Below are positions 31,837 to 35,781 of a stretch of 35,781 bases of DNA, piece by piece. This DNA is from an uncultured Steroidobacter sp. (GTDB lineage Bacteria > Pseudomonadota > Gammaproteobacteria > Steroidobacterales > Steroidobacteraceae). The notes below the pieces were generated by a model. That model did no database searches and was not told the DNA's origin. It saw only the letters and a list, made by a program, of their open reading frames with translations. The stretch is from positions 1 through 35,781 of the forward strand of contig CALMII010000047.1 of the NCBI GenBank assembly GCA_937864115.1, written 5' to 3'. Both the position numbers and the translations under genes were made by a program. How positions within the stretch are numbered: position 1 is the stretch's first letter; every line of letters starts with the position of its first letter.

Positions 31837-33036
31837 ATGATGAAGCAACGACAAGGTGTGCTCGACGGGGTGCGGGTACTGGATTTCACGACGATGATGT
31901 CGGGGCCTTACTGCACGCGCATGATGGCCGACCTCGGCGCCGAGGTGATTAAGGTCGAGTCATCCGAGGGCGACTTCATGCGCGCACGGGTTCCTCTGCG
32001 ACAGGGCAAGAGCACCTACTTCGCGCAACTGAACTGCGGCAAGAAGAGCGTCGTGCTCGACTTGAAGACCCCCGAGGCGCGGGCGGTGGCGCGGGACTTG
32101 GTCGCCAAGGCTGATGTACTTGTCGAGAACTTTCGCCCCGGCGTGATGAAGCGTCTCGGGCTCGACTACGACACGCTGTCGAGCATCAACCCCCGCCTTG
32201 TGTATTGCTCGATCTCCGGCTTCGGCCAGGATGGTCCCTGGGCGCAACGCACGGCTTATGCGCCGGTGCTGCATGCTGCATCCGGTTATGACCTGGCCAA
32301 CCTGGGCTACCAGAGTGGACTCGAGCGACCGCTGAAGACTGGCATTCACGTCGCCGACGTGCTAGGTGGGAGCCTGGCCTTCGGCGGTATCCAGGCGGCG
32401 CTGGTCGGCCGCGCTCGCACGGGCCGCGGCGAGTACGTCGACCTGTCGTTGATGGATTCAGTGCTCGGCATGATGGCCTACGAATGCCAAACTGCACAGT
32501 TTCCGTCCGACTTCAACCGTCCGCTGTTCCAGCCCACGCGTGCGAAGGATGGGTTCGTGCTGATCGCGCCTGTGAGCCAGAACACTTTCGAGTCCCTGGC
32601 CAAGGCGACCGGTCACCCGGAGTGGATCGACGATCCACGCTTTTCGAATGCACCCAGTGCAGGCGGGCGCGGCAGCTGTCGCGAAGCGCATTGGTCGGAG
32701 TTGATGGCGCTGCTCGACGAGTGGGCGTCCACCCGCGCGGCCGAAGAGTGCGAGGCTGTCCTGAGCGCGGGCGGCGTGCCGTGCTCGCGGTACCTCACAA
32801 TCGCGCAGGCGATGGCCGAGCCGGCCATCGTCGAGCGCGGAAGCTTCGCAACCATCAACGATGGCATTGGCCCGTTCCAGGTACCGAATCCGGCCTTCCA
32901 GTACAGGCACTCGACCACCGAGGCGAAGGACTACGTCCCCGAACTCGGCGCTGATACGGACGCGCTGCTGTCCGAACTGCTCGGCTATACGAAGGAGCAG
33001 ATCGACACGCTCCGTCGCGGGAAGAGCGTTGCCTAA
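31837..33036 (+). CDS. Class III (CaiB/BaiF) CoA-transferase
   Basis: A 399-residue family III CoA-transferase with DFTTMMSGPYCTRMMADLGAEVIKVE (quoted by its ends DFTTMMSGPY and DLGAEVIKVE), NFRPGVMKRLGLDY, LVYCSISGFGQDGPW near residue 121, and the probable catalytic Asp174 in HVADVLGG, followed by GRGEYVDLSLMDS. Unlike the racemase in front of it, it has no GHDINY His motif, so it should transfer CoA. Two neighbouring ATGs (31837, 31840) could start it; AGGA lies a few bases upstream. Eight bases separate it from the racemase gene. Confidence 0.9.
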   Translation: MMKQRQGVLDGVRVLDFTTMMSGPYCTRMMADLGAEVIKVESSEGDFMRARVPLRQGKSTYFAQLNCGKKSVVLDLKTPEARAVARDLVAKADVLVENFRPGVMKRLGLDYDTLSSINPRLVYCSISGFGQDGPWAQRTAYAPVLHAASGYDLANLGYQSGLERPLKTGIHVADVLGGSLAFGGIQAALVGRARTGRGEYVDLSLMDSVLGMMAYECQTAQFPSDFNRPLFQPTRAKDGFVLIAPVSQNTFESLAKATGHPEWIDDPRFSNAPSAGGRGSCREAHWSELMALLDEWASTRAAEECEAVLSAGGVPCSRYLTIAQAMAEPAIVERGSFATINDGIGPFQVPNPAFQYRHSTTEAKDYVPELGADTDALLSELLGYTKEQIDTLRRGKSVA

Positions 33037-33074
33037 CTTTTCTTCAATCAATCACTGATTAATTTGGTATTGCC

Positions 33075-33866
33075 ATGGACTACTCGAAGTACGAAACTCT
33101 TTCGTTCCACCGCGAAGGCCGTGTTCTGACGATGTCCTTCAATCGTCCAGAGGCCCGTAACGCGGTCAATCGGAATATGCACGCCGAGTTGGCCCGGGTT
33201 TTCGTCGACATTGCCGCCGACGACTATGTCGACGCGGTCGTGATAACCGGCGAGGGTCGCGCGTTCTCCGCCGGCGGAGATCTCGACATGGTGATGAATC
33301 TGACTCCGGCATCGCTGGACCAGATCATGGTCGAGGCGAAGAAGATCATCCTCGACCTCCTTGAAGTGCCCCAGCCGATCATCGCCGCGATCAACGGCCC
33401 GGCAGCCGGCCTCGGCGCGACGCTTGCGCTGTTCTGCGACGTGATCTATGCCGACGAGAACGCGAAGATCGCCGACCCGCACGTGTTGATCGGCGTGACC
33501 GCCGGCGATGGCGGTGCGGTGATTTGGCCGTCGCTGGTTGGCGTTGCGCGCGCAAAGGAGTACCTGATGACCGGCGACAGCGTCAGCGCGCCTGAGGCCG
33601 AGCGCATCGGGCTGATCAACCACGTCACGCCGCAGGGCGAGGCGCTCGAGCGCGCCATCGCGCTCGCGAACCGACTGGCACAGGGGTCGCAGATCGCGAT
33701 CCGCACGACCAAGCGCGCGGTCAACAAGGCGCTGATCCAGAACACCAACCTGACGCTGGACCTGTCGCTGCAGCTCGAGAAGGAGTGTTTTTCGACGGAG
33801 TTTCACAAGAGCGCGGTGGCAAGGGTCGCGGAGTCGATTCGCTCCAGGCGCAAGGCCGAAGCCTGA
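33075..33866 (+). CDS. Enoyl-CoA hydratase/isomerase family protein
   Basis: A 263-residue crotonase-fold protein with AFSAGGDLDMV and GPAAGLGATLALFCD for the oxyanion hole. At the first catalytic position the segment reads ADPHVLIGVTAGDGGAVIWP, with His in place of Glu and Asp in AGDGG; the second Glu is kept in RAKEYLMTGD. This pattern marks a distinct subgroup whose reaction may be hydration, isomerisation or C-C bond hydrolysis. It lies 38 bp behind the CoA-transferase gene and 101 bp before the ACAD gene, in the same orientation. Confidence 0.9.
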   Translation: MDYSKYETLSFHREGRVLTMSFNRPEARNAVNRNMHAELARVFVDIAADDYVDAVVITGEGRAFSAGGDLDMVMNLTPASLDQIMVEAKKIILDLLEVPQPIIAAINGPAAGLGATLALFCDVIYADENAKIADPHVLIGVTAGDGGAVIWPSLVGVARAKEYLMTGDSVSAPEAERIGLINHVTPQGEALERAIALANRLAQGSQIAIRTTKRAVNKALIQNTNLTLDLSLQLEKECFSTEFHKSAVARVAESIRSRRKAEA

Positions 33867-33967
33867 CAGGGCAGCGAAAGCCACATATCGATCGATGTCA
33901 GTAGTCTTCGCCACCGGTCTTCTTGAATTCCACATCATCAAATAGGTTCCTCATGCAAGTCATACAA

Positions 33968-35113
33968 ATGAACGAGTCGATGCGCGCGGTCGCCGACATA
34001 TGCGATGTCATCAAGAAAAAGGTCAGCCGCGCCGATGTACTGGAAGCGGCCAAAAAGCGCTCACGTCCAGAGAAGCTGTGGCAGTTGTGGGCCGACACTG
34101 GGCTGCTGTCGATCGGACTGCCCGAGCAGTACGGCGGGTCGGGCGGCCACATGAGCGAGGTGGTGCTCGCGCACGATCTGCTGCACTCGGCGGGGCTGTT
34201 CCTGCCGCTGACCATCCCGAACTACATGTCACGCTTCCCGCTGCTGAAACACGGCACCGAGGAGCAGAAACGCAAGTACCTGCCGCCAACAGCCACCGGG
34301 GAGACCTTCTTCGCGTTCGCGATTACCGAGCCTGATTCTGGAACCAACACGTTCAAGATTCGCACGTTCGCGAAGCGGCAGGCCAACGGCGACTATCTGC
34401 TGAACGGCCAGAAGATCTACATCACCGGCTGGGACGAGGCTGGGCACGCGCTGGTGGTTGCTCGCACCTCGCCGCGCGACCCCGACAACCGCACGTCGGG
34501 TCTGTCGCTGTTCATTGTCGACACCAAGTCCAAAGGCATCAGCACGACGCTGATGGATATTGCCGTCTACATGCCCGACCGCAACTTCATCGTCAACTTC
34601 GACGACGTCGTGATCCCAGCCGAGAACATCCTGGGCGAGGAGGGGCGCGGTGTCGAGGCGCTGTTCGACTGCCTGAATCCGGAGCGGCTGCTCGCAGGTG
34701 GCATGAACGTCGGCCTGGCCGAGTACATGCTCAACCGAGGGGTCGAGTACGCGAAGGTGCGCGCGCCGTTCGACGTGCCAATCGGCGCCTACCAATCGAT
34801 CGCACACCCGCTGGCCATCGCCAAGACGCGCATCGATGCGGCCCGATTGATGTTGTATTCCGCGGCAGAAAAGTACGACCGCGGCGAGAAGATCGGGCTG
34901 CAGGCAAACATGATCAAGTGGCTGACATCGGACGCATTGACTGCGGCGGCCAACATCGCGGCCAACATCCATGGCGGGATGTTTGCCGACCTCACCACGG
35001 ACCTGATCCCGATCTATCTGCAGGCGAAAATGAGCGAAATCGCGCCCATCAACAACAACATCATCCTTAGCGCGATCGCACAGCAGGGGCTCGGCCTCCC
35101 CAAGTCCTACTGA
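33968..35113 (+). CDS. Acyl-CoA dehydrogenase (paralogue of the ACAD at 2294)
   Basis: A 381-residue ACAD, equal in length to the one at 2294 and about 82% identical to it by hand alignment without gaps. It shares FAITEPDSGTNTFKIRT, QKIYITGWDEAGHAL, DCLNPERLLAGGMNVGLAE and the unusual GPINNN-type ending (here APINNNIILS). Start 33968 is chosen from the common N-terminus MNESMRAVA; in-frame ATGs at 33923 and 33953 lie upstream. It ends the long operon. Most differences lie in the loop after residue 134 and in the last 60 residues, which may mean a shifted substrate range. Confidence 0.93.
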   Translation: MNESMRAVADICDVIKKKVSRADVLEAAKKRSRPEKLWQLWADTGLLSIGLPEQYGGSGGHMSEVVLAHDLLHSAGLFLPLTIPNYMSRFPLLKHGTEEQKRKYLPPTATGETFFAFAITEPDSGTNTFKIRTFAKRQANGDYLLNGQKIYITGWDEAGHALVVARTSPRDPDNRTSGLSLFIVDTKSKGISTTLMDIAVYMPDRNFIVNFDDVVIPAENILGEEGRGVEALFDCLNPERLLAGGMNVGLAEYMLNRGVEYAKVRAPFDVPIGAYQSIAHPLAIAKTRIDAARLMLYSAAEKYDRGEKIGLQANMIKWLTSDALTAAANIAANIHGGMFADLTTDLIPIYLQAKMSEIAPINNNIILSAIAQQGLGLPKSY

Positions 35114-35134
35114 CCGGCTGGTTGCAGGGCCGGT
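35113..35134. terminator. Weak hairpin after the last ACAD gene
   Basis: ACCGGC (35113-35118) and GCCGGT (35129-35134) form a 6-bp stem with a 10-nt loop directly after the stop codon. No T-run follows. It is the only candidate for the end of the long operon. Confidence 0.35.
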
Positions 35135-35172
35135 AAGGCACGAAACCGCGGTCCGCTCAACGCGTCCGGCAG

Positions 35173-35454
35173 ATGGTAATTTGGTCTGCCGATCTCGCCC
35201 AGCTTGACGAGCTTGCTGCCGATGCGGCAGCCGCGCCCGTCGCCGACGCATTCAAGCTCATGTATTGGCTCGAACAGGCATGCCGGATCCAGGTCGATGC
35301 CCAAGGTAGCGGCGTCGAACTTATCCGGCAGGATCGTCGTGTCAGCGAGCACATGCGCGAGCAGATGAGTCGCAGCTTCAGCACCACCGCCGACATCGCG
35401 TGGGAGGCCGTGGTGCGCAAGATGGACCGTATTGCCCCTTCCTATAGAACCTGA
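35173..35454 (+). CDS. Hypothetical protein, 93 residues
   Basis: An open frame with the C-terminal part VRKMDRIAPSYRT and a charged, probably helical middle (LIRQDRRVSEHMREQMSRSF). It starts 59 bp after the ACAD gene and has no good ribosome site. The amino-acid make-up is plausible for a soluble helical protein, but no family was recognised. It may be the 3' part of a longer gene or a chance frame; a minus-strand frame of similar span (35107-35535) looks less protein-like. Confidence 0.3.
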   Translation: MVIWSADLAQLDELAADAAAAPVADAFKLMYWLEQACRIQVDAQGSGVELIRQDRRVSEHMREQMSRSFSTTADIAWEAVVRKMDRIAPSYRT

Positions 35455-35649
35455 GCGGAGCGCGGTCGGCAGTAGACTCGAAGTGCGCCCTCGTGTGATT
35501 TGAGTCTGCAAACCCGCTCTACCGGGCCGAAGCATCCAATTTGTGCCGACGCACGGGTGTATCTGTCCGGTGAAGTCATCTCAAAATGAACTGATCATCC
35601 CTGAAGGATCGTGTTCACGAACGATTCCTACGTGGACATGATGGCAAGC
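35455..35649. other. Stretch without recognisable features
   Basis: No frame in this 195-bp stretch resembles a known family, and no promoter or operator copy was found. Its lower coding character and the transposase scrap to its right suggest decayed DNA at the edge of the cluster. Confidence 0.4.
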
Positions 35650-35781
35650 GACGAGGTGGTCAGACAACAAGTGCTACTGCGCTGATCTCGAGGTGCGCAG
35701 GTACTGGCCGATGCAATGCGCCTGGTGCCTTGGTAGCTAAGGTGACAATGGCGCGCGGCATCAGTGCCAACGTCGTGCATC
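35650..35781 (+). pseudogene. Remnant of an insertion-sequence orfA (IS66/IS3-like transposase accessory protein)
   Basis: The last frame reads PGALVAKVTMARGISANVVH up to the window edge, like the helix-turn-helix start of IS66-type TnpA proteins (pattern PGASVAxVAxxHGxNANxVxxWR). Just upstream another frame gives GAQVLADAM, which would be the preceding helix, so at least one frameshift separates them. The gene continues beyond the window. About 30 residues support this, so the exact family is uncertain. Confidence 0.5.

Noticed and set aside
916..35113. A classical aerobic steroid degradation cluster
   Set aside because: No ring-cleaving or hydroxylating oxygenase, no 3-ketosteroid dehydrogenase and no Hsa-type genes are present; the similarity is limited to side-chain and late ring steps.
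1..35781. tRNA, rRNA, CRISPR or phage genes
   Set aside because: No cloverleaf, ribosomal segment, regularly spaced repeat or phage structural gene was recognised on either strand.

Overview
The window is about 36 kb of G+C-rich DNA from a Gram-negative bacterium, most likely a betaproteobacterium of the order Burkholderiales. The evidence is a Bug/TctC-type periplasmic receptor, a 16-strand porin ending in Phe, a DUF2889 protein and the codon style. Almost every gene belongs to one accessory catabolic cluster that works on coenzyme A thioesters. No tRNA, rRNA or CRISPR array was seen.

Layout. (1) 1-896: a broken edge where a scrap of an MFS transporter gene meets a Bug receptor gene that has lost its 3' end. 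(2) 916-5074: a CoA-transferase facing an acyl-CoA dehydrogenase (ACAD), then a porin and a DUF2889 protein. (3) 5075-5750: a decayed etfB gene and a promoter region. (4) 5751-9191: an operon with two subunits of the 2-hydroxyacyl-CoA dehydratase / benzoyl-CoA reductase family and a short-chain dehydrogenase (SDR) whose catalytic Tyr and Lys are gone. (5) 9251-10843: a FadR-type GntR regulator behind an SDR. (6) 10949-12516: an Ltp2-like aldolase with its DUF35 partner. (7) 12540-15803, minus strand: MaoC hydratase, acyl-CoA ligase, SDR. (8) 15927-18357: a second ligase and a TetR regulator. (9) 18354-21533: an enoyl-CoA hydratase facing a tandem ACAD pair. (10) 21566-35113: a probable 13.5-kb operon with IpdB-like and IpdA-like subunits separated by an ACAD gene, a complete Liv-type ABC importer, a third ligase, an alpha-methylacyl-CoA racemase, a CoA-transferase, an enoyl-CoA hydratase and a last ACAD. 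(11) 35114-35781: mostly non-coding, ending in an insertion-sequence remnant.

How it fits together (inference). A carboxylic acid enters through the porin and the Liv importer, is activated by one of three ligases or by CoA transfer, is set to the right configuration at a methyl-branched alpha carbon by the racemase, is desaturated by ACADs and hydrated by MaoC or crotonase-type enzymes. A side chain is cut by the Ltp2/DUF35 aldolase, and a cyclic 3-oxoacyl-CoA is opened by the IpdAB-like pair. This toolkit resembles steroid or terpenoid breakdown. The benzoyl-CoA-reductase-like pair adds an unusual radical reduction or dehydration step, and its ATP-driven activator is not in the window. The substrate cannot be named from sequence.

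The most striking regulatory signal is one 11-bp palindrome, TGGTTCAACCA, present six times in identical form and only at the heads of transcription units. It fits the operator consensus of FadR-type GntR regulators and probably ties the cluster to the GntR protein at 9251-9997.
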